Of a stretch of DNA of 64,000 bases, positions 33,936 to 49,600 are shown piece after piece (within the stretch, counting starts at the first letter, position 1; every line of letters starts with the position of its first letter). The position numbers and the translations under genes were made by a program. This DNA comes from Azolla caroliniana (taxonomy: Eukaryota; Polypodiophyta). The DNA is taken from contig JBHGNT010000009.1 in NCBI GenBank assembly GCA_043228905.1, forward strand, positions 21,514,001 to 21,578,000, given 5' to 3'. The notes below the pieces were generated by a model. It was given only the letters and a program-made list of their open reading frames with translations, did not search any database and was not told the DNA's origin.

Positions 33936-36133
33936 GGGGGGACGCTTGGTTTTCCCCCTTTAATACATCTTTTGGCTAGGCGATAATCGGCTAACGTGTA
34001 CGTGTTCTATCTATACAAGGGTTCAATGTGTGAAACATTGAGAGTATTGGGTATGCAAACTAATGCGCATCTCCCAACTGAAATGCCTTTAATATCTATC
34101 TATGGTCATTTATGCTCCATAGAGAAACTTCAACCTGATGATGGATGACTTCTTGTGTGCATCTCTCTCAACTAAATGTCTTTAATGGCCATGTCAATTG
34201 TCGTACTCCCTTTATCAAATAATAGAATTGGTTGGCTTATTTCCATTGAGATATACATAAGAATTTCATGAAGACAACATGGACTCCTTTTGTAAGGGTA
34301 GTATTGTGTTGCCATCAAATGAACATCCTTGACGCGAAATTTTCTCTTTATCTATTTTATGCTCCTATTTCTTTATCTATTTTATGCTCCTATTGTGTTA
34401 AATCTCTTGTATTAAGAGTTGAATTTGATACTAAGCTAGAAGTCATAGCAAGAAAGTTTTAGAAATGTTTTTGTGTATGTTTCGAATCAAAAGTTTTTTG
34501 TTTTTTCATAGCACATCAAGGTTTGTTACCTTTATCTGTACCAAGTCAATCAAATACAATGAAATTTTCCTTTCAATATCACATGTTATAATATCCTAAC
34601 CTATGGGCCACATATAATAATACACGCGATGCACCCCAACATATATCCGATGCAATGATTTCGAGTTCATGCTTGCTTTATGCTAGTGAAATAATAGTAC
34701 AATGACAATAAAGTGCTTAAATGTTCACTGAATAAAGGGCATGCCAGGCAAGTATATGTCCTGATTGAGTAATCATTGTTGTCCATAATGTAGCATGATG
34801 CCTACTTACATATATCGAATGAATGGAATCTAATATTCTATGAGAATATGAAATGGGATCTGGTTCCAATTTGTAGAATCATTATCCCATTAGGGGCAAG
34901 AAGATAAGCACATAAACGTTCAAAAACATATCCTACAGTTACTGATCAAGGTACTTACAAGGAACCTAAGATCATGTTGCAATCACTCTCTAAGGAGTCC
35001 CCTAAGTTTTGGTAGTAAGCACCACAAATTCTTACCCCCAATTTCTCCCTCCTTTTTGGCTAATCTTAGCACAATGTTGCAAACGCAACAATTCAACACC
35101 ATCAATGACCCCATTTCGTGAAATTCAAGTGTTTTTTCAATGACTTCCCATAATTAAAATATAGTATCTTTAGTCCTAAAAAGAGCGATGTGCAAATCAC
35201 ATAAGACATTATACACATATCAATACAAGCAACAAGAGAATGTCTTTGACTCAATCTAAAGCTTTATAGATCTTTGTGAACTACTTGCTAAAATGAGCTA
35301 TAAGATGAAAGGTGCAACTCAAAGGTGCCCTACTACAACCTCCATGCAAGATTATGAGTTTGCAACTCACTTCATATTTTGTTATCCATCATTTAAGGAA
35401 TTGCCAAGAATCAAGAAGTACAAAGTTTAACTACCTTATAATGATAGGAAAAGTAAAATCAATAGGTATGTGAGTTAAATATTAATGTTAATATACTAGT
35501 AAGGAAATCATTGTGTATTATTATTAAAGAGGAATCATATTCATATTGGGAACATTCTCCATGAACTTGAATGTACAAAGAGTCAATGTCTTACAACAAC
35601 TAAAAGAATGCAAATTCATTTAGCCTTGGTTGATAAAAGACCTCATTAGTAATACCACAATAAGCATATTGAGTTGTTCTACAGCCTGATTATTTTCTTG
35701 TACTCCCAAGTCTTAGATGTTGATTGCACACCTTTATGCACCATTAACATAAAAATCGACATCAATAATAAGATCATGAACTATTTAGGACCAAATACAA
35801 GGATCTTTATGGTGCATTGAAGAAGCCACAACCAACAAATGATCAAGTTCAATCAATAGAAGTGTAAATTACCATTCATAATTTATTTGCCAACAACTAG
35901 GCTTATTTGGGTAAGGTCTTCAACCAAAGAAGACGACTTTATATATACTTAAGGACTGGGACGGCATCGACAATTGCCCTGAATAAGATCATGACATAAT
36001 AATGAAGATTTAACTCTTTTTTACAATTGTCTTTTGGTATAGAATAAATGAAGTATAGGAGCTTCTCAAACTGTACAAGCCTTCCTTCCTCTATTATAGG
36101 TGAAAGGCATCACTACTACCTTGATTTACTTGG
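33936..36133. other. Intergenic region between CDPK 3' end and the 82-bp array
   Basis: AT-rich with no protein-like frame. A short duplication of 'ttatctattttatgctcctatt' occurs at about 34,348-34,393. The right end is probably the CDPK 3' untranslated region. Confidence 0.5.
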
Positions 36134-40811
<4,678 letters not shown>

Positions 40812-41873
40812 AGCTAGCTATGTATATATGTACAATGTGGAAGAGAAACAGATGAGACTTTATTCAACAACAAATTGATAATCTGTGTATAAATTTTTTT
40901 CTCTTTCTTAGAAACTGATCGGGGGCTCTGTAAAAATCAGATGTGTTCTCTGGATAGAAGAACTGATTTTTAATATGGCTGTCTATACAAACGTTTCTGT
41001 TCAAGCTCGATTAATCTGATTACAAATAGATGAATCGCTGATGTTCAATTCTGCATATAAATCTCCTCTCTTCCACTGTAAACTGATACAGGGTTCTGTA
41101 GAAATCAGAAGGCTTGTGTGTATATCCCAGAATTAAAAACTTAATCTATTTGATCAAACGTTTCTGATGCGAGCTCGATTAATCTAACTACAAACTCTCT
41201 CTTTTTCTTTTAGAAACGGATAAAATTCTCTCCAAAAACTGAAGGGCTTTTTTCTCTTTGTATCTCAGAACAAGATAATGACAGTTTGCACAAAGTTTCT
41301 GATCGCAGCTTTGGTTATCCAGCTATGAATATTCTCTCTTTTCTTGAGAATGGATTAGAGTTTCCTGAAAGAAACAAAACCACCAATGCTTGTTGTAGAA
41401 TAGCAGAAACGTTGGCTTGATCTAACTTTAAATCTTCCCAATTTCATTCAGAAACGGAGGGAACACTTTTTCCTGCTAAAAAACAGCCAGAAAGACTTGG
41501 CGTGAAGGATCTCAAACCTGATATAAATATGAATGCATATATATATATATATATATATATATGCGTGCCCAACGCGATGATCGGTTCTGAAGAAGATAAT
41601 ATCTTGAGATGGAAGTTAGATGGGGGATAGGGAGAGGTAGCGATGGCGATGGCGATGGTGATGGCGTGATTTAATGGAAACAGGAAAGACAGCGCAGGAA
41701 GAAGGTGCTGCGAAGGGACGGACGGAGAAGGAGAAGGAAACGGACGAAAAGCGAGATGAAAGGCGAAACGGGAAGCAGAAGAAACGCGTTTCCGCCATAG
41801 CCAATGGAAGAAGGAACAGAGTAAAGAACAGAGCAGGAAGAAAAAAAAAACACGTGTCTTTTTTAGGTTTTCC
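40812..41873 (-). promoter_or_regulatory. CDPK upstream region with (TA)n
   Basis: The region upstream of the kinase start has several 'ctctctttttctt' pyrimidine runs. It also repeats a passage with AAACTGAT(C/A)(G/C)AGGG, GTTTCTGAT and GAGCTCGATTAATCT words at about 40,910, 41,085 and 41,215. A (TA)n run lies at 41,538-41,562. These could be 5' leader or promoter; no TATA/start pair can be assigned. Minus-strand frames at 41,444-41,875 are low-complexity and were not called. Confidence 0.4.
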
Positions 41874-42490
41874 ATAATTTCGAATAATACCCCTACCAGT
41901 CTCTACACACGTGCCCTACCCTCCTCAAAAAGACGTATCGTTTGTTTGATTTTCCCGTATTTCGAATAATACCCCTACTAATCTCTAGATACGTGTCCTA
42001 TCCCCCCCCCCCCCCCCCCCCCACACACACACATAGCCTTTGTTCAATTCCATATTTCGAATAATACCCCTACTAATTTCTCTACACGTGTCGTTTTCCC
42101 ATATTTCGAATAATACCCCTACCAATCTCTTTACACATGTCGTTTTCCCGTATTTCGAGTAATACCCCTACCAGTCTCTTTACACATTGTCGTTTTCCCG
42201 TATTTCGAATAATACCCTTACCAGTCTCTTTACATGTGTCGTTTTCCCGTATTTCGAGTAATACCCCTACCAGTCTCTTTACATGTGTCGTTTTCTAGTA
42301 TTTCAAGTAATACCCCTACCAGTCTCTTTACATGTGTCGTTTTCCCGTATTTCGAGTAATACCCCTACTAGTCTCTTTACATGTGTCCTTTTCCCGTATT
42401 TCGAATAATACCCCTACCAATCTCTTTACACGTGTCCTTTGTTCAATTCCATATTTCGAATAATACCCCTACTAGTCTCTCTACACTTAG
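41874..42490. repeat. 49-bp minisatellite, about eleven units
   Basis: The unit is TTTCCCGTATTTCGAATAAT followed by ACCCCTACCAGTCTCTTTAC and a short ACGTGTCG link. The first two or three units are longer because of insertions, including a 21-base C run at 42,002-42,022. Later units are regular with a period near 49 bp. It lies about 1.1 kb upstream of the CDPK start codon. Confidence 0.93.
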
Positions 42491-42622
42491 TCTCCATTGG
42501 GCAACCTTACAAATTGGGCTATATCCATCTAAGTTATCTCTCTTTGAGCTATAACATTTCACGTGATCGTTATTGTAGCACCCCCGCGTGTGTATTGATA
42601 CAATTACAATAGCATCTCACGT

Positions 42623-43846
42623 TGTCGTGTGAATCTTCACACACTATGTAAAAAAATAATGAAATATTTATTATAGATTAGATTAATAGCTTACTATAGA
42701 AATATGGATATACCCAAGAGCTTCAAAACGTATTTTACTATATACAAAATGGAGAAATACATATCAAGTTATGTGAAAATAAAGTTTGAGAAGATAGAGA
42801 AATTAGAACTATCCCACATAGATAGGAAAGTTAAGGCCCTGGCTATATAACCACCTTGAGCTCCCTCATTTTTCATTTGTTCTAAGAGCACTTTGGCCAC
42901 TTTGTCTTGATGGATGATAGTGGTCAAATTCCCTAAATCCGGAAATCGGTCGGTAAGCAAATTCGGAAAACGGGTTCGATAAGCAAAGTTGAAACTAGAA
43001 TCGGCCAGCAAGCAAAACTAGAACCGGAACAGTTCGGCAAGCAAAATCGGAAACTAGCCGGTAAGCAAAATTGGAACCGTAATCGGCAAGCAAAACGGAA
43101 CCAGAACCGACCGGCAAGCAAAATAGAACCGGCCAGCGAGGGATTCGGCGATCGGGCGAAATCGGCGACCGTATGAGGTTGGACGCAAATCAAACGGATA
43201 AAAGGATCATGTGGCTATTTAAAGAAAGGTAAAAGAGACTAAAGTAAAGGTCAAGTGGACGATCGCATCCAACTAAAGAAAAAGCCATGCAACTAAAAAT
43301 AGATTCAATGAAAAGAAAAGCTATGCAACTAAAAGTAGAGGCCATGCAACAAAAAGTTGAGGCATATGATCAACGAGGAACTCCATATATAATTCCATTT
43401 TTTTTCCTATACTCATAGGGACTCTCCATATTATCTTAATTTTCTTTTCCTTCTCAACTCCCTTATCTTAGGAAAGTCATATCTCTCATAAACCCTAATC
43501 TTCCCTACGGAAGCCATAACACTCAAAAACGTTAATCTTCCCTACGGAAGCCATAATACTCATATAACCATAATCTCTTATGAAAGCCAAGAACCCTAAA
43601 TCTCTATAGAATCCATATCTTAGTTTCTTCTAATCTATTATTCTAGCAATCTCCTTAAGATAAAACTTTTGTAATCTCAATATTGAGATTGATTGTAATC
43701 TTTCTTTTCCGTTATTAATGAAATTTGTGAATCTTTATCATTTTGTATTAATTGTTTAATATAATCATACGAATCTGATATCTTCCGGTCGGAGGCCCCG
43801 GGGTCCTGCCTCAAAGTTCACGTATCCTCGTCGTATTTTCGTGACA
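42623..43846 (+). mobile_element. Solo LTR, 1,224 bp, ACGT target duplication
   Basis: The insert begins TGTCGTG and ends CGTGACA. It is flanked by ACGT on both sides (42,619-42,622 and 43,847-43,850). Removing it joins ...atctcACGTgatagcc..., which matches the uninterrupted sequence at about 44,855-44,872. It has no coding frame. It has a TATTTAAAG TATA-like site at about 43,216-43,225 and a late LTR-like stretch 'ccgttattaatgaaatttgtgaatc' near 43,709-43,733. Inside, at 42,930-43,140, an irregular array of CGGCAAGCAAAA(C/T)CGGAAC words repeats every 20-30 bp. The strand follows the TATA/poly(A)-like order and is inferred. A Ty3 family is likely from the termini, but unproven. Confidence 0.75.
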
Positions 43847-43850
43847 ACGT

Positions 43851-44917
43851 GATAGCCAAGTAGCGAACGTGCATGGCAGCCACATACCATTAAGGCTAGG
43901 TGATGAGCATCGCGTGTGTATTGATACAATTACAATCATAGAACGTAATATTCGTGTTCGTGGTAGCATTCAAACGTTTGAATATGTTTGGAAACGAACA
44001 CGTTGGAAAGGGGAAAAATACGTGTTCCTTTTTTTTTTTCTTTTTTTTCTTTTTTTTACTTCTCTCTCTCTCTCTCTCTCTCTCCTCCTCCTCATGAATC
44101 TTCTTCTGCTACTCATGATTAGAACGCCACTCATCCGCCATATCTTGGTGACCATGATTTCTCCAACAATTCTGTTGTGTCTTCGGGTATGGCTATGGCA
44201 TTCTTCTTTACAACGACTCTGCCGCCAGGCCATGGATGCAATGATCCATGGTTTCTACTACATCTCAGCCTCCTCAGTATAATTCATGGGGAGCGATGGG
44301 GAGCTCTGGGCAGTAGGTGTGGCTCATGATCGTGGAGAGGATGAGGGAGGAGATCCTTAGAGCTAGGGACATGCTCAGAGCCAACATTAATCTCAAGAAC
44401 ACCGTGATGATGAGCAAGAAGAACAGAAGCTTGATCCACCATGTCGACGAGAATCAGATGAATCATAGTCATGGACCATGGTGATCCTCAAAAACAAAAT
44501 CAGAATCAGAGTCATCACGATGATGGCGATGATCAGAAAAATATGAAAAATATGAAGAATATGAGGACGACGAAGAGAAGGAAGTGAATGGTCTTGGGAA
44601 TACTGCCATAGAAGTTGAAGCTTTAGCTCATAACACTTGCCACTCTCTTGCTCTGTCCCCCTCTTTCTCTCTCTTTCTAATGTTTAGTACTTTAATAATT
44701 TCTAAAGTATTGAAACCTATTACATGTGATTCAATCAATACCATTCTTATGTATCCAATCCAACGTTAAGATGATTTACCATACACGTATTATTGAATCA
44801 TTCGTGAATGCGAATGCACGTGTGATACGAATGGTTCATTCTATGATTACAGTAGCATCTCACGTGATAGCCAAGTGGTGAACGTGCATGGCAGCCATTA
44901 AGGCTAGGTGATGAGCG
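43851..44917. repeat. Direct-repeat flanks that record the solo-LTR empty site
   Basis: The word GCGTGTGTATTGATACAATT occurs at 42,586 and 43,912. The passage GATAGCCAAGT(A/G)G(C/T)GAACGTG with GGCAGCCA and AAGGCTAGGTGATGAGC occurs at 43,851-43,910 and 44,867-44,917. A roughly 1-kb stretch is therefore bracketed by copies of the same flank, as after a segmental duplication or an insertion. Confidence 0.75.
44090..44484 (+). pseudogene. Possible decayed coding relic, unrecognised
   Basis: Codon-like GC-richer text shifts frame repeatedly. There is a Ser/Asn-rich stretch near 44,090-44,180 and STTSQPPQYNSWGAMGSSGQ near 44,253-44,312, ending at a TAG. A 47-aa open piece then starts at 44,341 (MREEILRARDMLRANINLKN). 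These could be pieces of one former protein. I cannot name the family, and it is not intact. Confidence 0.3.
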
Positions 44918-46685
44918 TATATGTTGTAAATGGAAACCTTATTCAACCTTGGATAATCCACACAATATAATTAGTGACGGAGATGAATGAACCAACATGA
45001 ATTAATTAGAACGTTGAACTAATCCATTTGCCAAATTCTCGTCAACATATCCTCGATTAGCCTCAAGCTTTGATGGCAACATCGCAATTCTTTTTAGAAT
45101 CGTGGAAAGGTCAAAGCTAATGACAATATTGGATTGAAAAGGTAAAACAAAAACAAATATTTATTTATATACAATCACAACAAGAGTATAAGGGTGAATT
45201 TGAACACATTAGTTGAAGATTGACATTAAACTAGAAAGGTTTGATAATAATGAAACTTCCCAATAAATAAACTCCAAATTATTGACATGCTCGCTACCAA
45301 GCCTTAATGCATGGTTGCCACTTGGGTGGATATCATGCAAAAAGCTTTAATAATTATTACATGGAATATTATGATGATTCTCAAAATAATGATATATATT
45401 TGATTATAAATACAACACTAATATATTGGCTAAAGTTTAAGACATGAGCATTAAGGAAATAATGGGCCTATGAGTTTTATGAGTCACAATTCATGAATTG
45501 GAACTTGTTTTATCAAAATATTAATGACAAAGTTGGGACCGTAGCAAGATTCTTTATAGGCTTGCAAGGTTCAACCATAGCATCACCCTCTTTGACAACG
45601 AGTTACATAGTTACAACTTGCAATACACAAACTAAGACTTGGTTTATCAAGATATTCACAATACTTGGACCAATTAAGCAAGATATCAAATACCATCACT
45701 AGTCATATAGCATAGCTAATTCTGAGGTAAATATAGTTCATCATATATGATTTTACAATCCGAAATAAGGAGGTGACGAGTAGACTTGTTTGTGTTGTTG
45801 ATGAGTAGGTGGGTGTTTGTTGTGTGTATGTGGTGTTGGTGAGCTAAAATTATATGTGTATATATATTTTATTGGAACTGAACAATATTTCAAGAACATG
45901 AAGTTCCCTCCCTCCCTTTTGATCATCAGTGGTCAGTCCCCTAGGTGGGAGGATTGTGTGGGAAGGGGAGATAAGGGAATACTAATAATTGTGAAACCTA
46001 GACTTTGGTTTTGAGCTAATGCTTGGTGTAGTGGGAAGGAAAGATCATTGTGTTTCAGTCAACACGATCAAGTTGCAGTCATAGAAGAAATTTTTGGGTT
46101 TATGGGGGAAGTCAACCATTCACTACTCCTCCTCCTCTAATTGCTCCGTTACGAGGACTTGCCGACTGCTTGTCGACTATAGGAGCCTCCCCCCTTTAAG
46201 AATGGTTGTGGAGCAAATTTAGGTTTGTCTTAGGCTCGAAAAGGGGACCTAGGGACAATTCAGGGGTTCAAACTAGGTCGGAATTGGGCATAGTTTCACT
46301 TCTAGTGCTAAAATTTTGAATAAAACATTCGTTGCGAGCAAAACATAGATAAGTTGGAAGGAAGGGTTTGAATCCCACCTCCCATAGACTTTTCATTTGA
46401 CATTTTTGAAGTTCCTCGTGCGAAATAAAACGAGTTCTCAATTTTCTCTCTTGAGCATTTCAAATCAATTTCTCATTATTTAGAATTGGGACATGCACAT
46501 GATTTACAACTCTTTTTAATAGGTATAGATGAAAGTTCCATAGATTGAAATATTCGCATTCGTGGGGCCTACCCCACAAATCCATACGAATACGAATACG
46601 AATACATATAAAAATATTCGTTTTCTTCTTTTTTTTTGAAATTTTTAAGTAAAAAATAAAAAACAATTTTTCTTCATCTGAGCGA
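44918..46685. other. Gene-free region up to the Copia 5' junction
   Basis: AT-rich with no supported gene and no LTR similar to the one at 50.7 kb. A (ATACGA)n stretch at about 46,584-46,606 and the small inverted repeat GTGGGGCCTACCCCAC at about 46,562-46,577 are the only features. Confidence 0.55.
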
Positions 46686-49600
46686 GTGAACGAACAACGA
46701 GCAGCGAGCGAGGAACCTCACCCTACTCCCTGTCCACCCTCGCTTACAGCATTCGAACTGTGGAAAACACTATCGGACACTTACGAAAAGAAGGTCGCTG
46801 CAACAAAGATGTTTCTGATCCGGCGCCTCTACAACTTGCGGATGAAAGAATCAGATTCGGTTCAAGCACATCTCAATGAGTACGAAAGCATAAGCTCCCA
46901 AATCTCATCTCAGGGGACGGCAATCGAGGATGAACTCAGAGCAATGATACTCATGAGCAGCCTTCCCTCATCATGGGAAACTTTCGTCACAACCGTGTGC
47001 AACGCGTCAACCACGGCTGTTAAATACTCCGAAGTCACGAGCGCAATCCTGACTGAAGCAGCTCGGAGAAAGTCTTTCGCCAAAGACTCAACAGACGACG
47101 CTTATGTAGTACAAGGTTCGACAGACCGATCGAACATACGAGGAAGAGATTCCTCACGGCAGCCGAACAATCAGCGAAGACGGAGCCAGTCACGGGATAA
47201 TCGAATCTGCAACTATTGCAAGAAACCCGGACACATCAAAGCCGACTGCCGCACACTCAAGAACAAGAACGACAAGTCTCAGAAATCAGACAAGAAGAGT
47301 GGCCGGCATGAGGAGATCAATTACGTCAGCTTCTCAGCTGATGTGCTACCAAACGACCCGAATATACTATCAATCGAAAATCCAGTCGGATCAGAAGTTC
47401 TGCTCACGACTGAAGAATCGAGCACATGGCTCTTAGATTCGGGCGCGTCATTTCACGTGACTCCTCATCGATCCCAATTTCGGCAATATACGATCCGTCA
47501 CTCCGACTCAGTTCGAGTCGGCAACTCGCAACACTGTGACATCATTGGAATCGGCACAGTAGAGCTCAACCTTGCAGGTGGCTCTACACTTGTACTTCAC
47601 AATGTCCGACATGTACCCGAGCTCTCAAGGCCATTGATCTCAGTCGGACAACTAGATGAAGACGGCATTCGTGTTGGTTTTTCTTCGGGAGGGTGGACAC
47701 TCCACAGGGGGAACCTCCTGCTTGCTAGAGGACCCAAGATACACTCACTGTATCCGTTACATGTTACGCTCAGAGAGGGTAACCTGTTTTTGGTGGATAT
47801 TCCTGTGTCATCACTATGGCACAGAAGATTAGGACACCTCAGCAAGGCCGGCATTACGCACCTATCTAGAGCCGGATACATCCCTAAACTCTCCTTCTCG
47901 GACCATCAATTCTGCGAACATTGCCAGTATGGCAAACAAGCAGCCGCATCACACCCGACATCAGCACCAAGAGAAACGAGACCTCTCGATTTAGTCCACT
48001 CGGACGTCTGTGGCCCAATGCCGCATCAGTCTCTCGGCGGTGCCTCTTACTTCGTCAGTTTTATTGACGATTCGACTCGAAAGGTGTGGGCTTATCCAAT
48101 TCGCACCAAAGATCGTGTCTTCTCGATCTTCTCCGATTGGCTCGCTATGGTAGAAAATCAAACTGACCGAAAACTGAAATGCTTTCGGACCGACAATGGG
48201 GGAGAGTTCAAATCAGAAGAATTCGTCAAATTCTGCCGACAACGCGGCATCCGACGTGAATTTACGGCACCACACAGTCCGGAGCAAAACGGGATTGCAG
48301 AACGCATGAATCGGACAATCCAAGAACGGATAGTTTCCATGCTCCAACACTCCGGACTGTCGGATGGCTTCTGGGCAGAGGCTCTACTCACGGCAGTACA
48401 CATAATCAATATGTCGCCAAGCAGACCTCTAGGACTTCAAATTCCTCAGGAACTATGGATCGGCAGTAAGCCGAATTACGACAAGCTGAGGATCTTCGGA
48501 TGCGAGGCGTACGCCCTTATTCCGAAAGATGATCGCCGAAAACTTGCACCTCGGTCCAGGAAATGCATTTTCCTTGGATATGGATCAGACGGCGAAATGG
48601 GATACCGACTCTGGGACCCCGAACGCAGACAAATCGTTCGAAGTTCGGACGTTGTGTTCAACGAGTCGGCTATGAATCCATCAGTCGAAAAACCGATCGA
48701 AGTCCGAAGGGTAACATTTTCCGATGTGCCGACCCTTCAAGAAGGCCCCGCTCTTAACACACGGTCAGCTTCACGGGTAGCTGAACCTTACACCACCGAC
48801 TCGGACAACTCTGACTCGGCACAGCAGAATAATTCGCTTTCGGACCATCCGACCTCGATACCCGATGCGACCAGTCCAATCATACCTCGACGATCCGAGA
48901 GACTGTCGCAACCTCCGGAGAGGTATTCTCCTGGAATTTTCTTCACCGACGCCGGCGAACCGACGTCTTACGAAGAAGCATCGACATCTGTCGATTCAGC
49001 CACCTGGCATCTGGCGATGGAGTCGGAAATGCACTCCATTCGGGCAAACAAGACTTGGGATCTGGTCGAACTACCTAAGAATCGACGTGCTCTTCCTTGC
49101 AAGTGGGTTTATCGACTAAAAGAGACGTCTGATTCGACCACCCCAAAGTACAAGGCCAGATTAGTTGCGAAGGGCTTCCGACAAGAATATGGCGTCGACT
49201 TCGACGAGATTTTTTCACCAGTGGTGAAAATGACAACCCTTCGTTTTCTACTCGGCGTAGTGGCAGCCGACAACTTGGAGTTGATTCAGCTAGATGTCAA
49301 AACAGCCTTCCTCCATGGTGATCTTGAAGAGGAAATTTATATGGAGCAGCCAAAAGGCTTCGTGGCAACTGGCCAAGAACATCTAGTCTGCCGACTCAGG
49401 AAGAGTCTATACGGCCTCAAACAGGCACCGCGACAATGGTACAAGAAGTTCGACGACTTCATCCAATCGATCGGCTTCTCAAAAAGCGATGAGGACCATT
49501 GTCTTTTTACCAACACAGCTCACGATGGATCACCCATCTTCCTCATCATTTACGTGGACGACATGCTAATTTCTGGACGCCACGCGGGCGAACTTGCCGA

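Noticed and set aside
33416-33986. Overlapping frames of 60-90 codons in the 82-bp array
   Set aside because: They repeat the same short peptide because the DNA is tandemly repeated; there is no gene context.
41444-41875. 143-codon minus-strand frame upstream of the CDPK
   Set aside because: Low-complexity Ser/Phe/Pro and Ile-Tyr text that includes the translated (TA)n run; more likely leader or promoter DNA.
43779-43812. tRNA-like GC-rich stretch 'ccggtcggaggccccggggtcctgcc'
   Set aside because: No cloverleaf or A/B boxes in order; it lies inside the solo LTR.
46686-46809. Start codon at 46,686 for the Copia polyprotein
   Set aside because: The triplet is GTG and the frame simply enters from upstream host DNA; the true Gag start is missing, so the product is 5'-incomplete.
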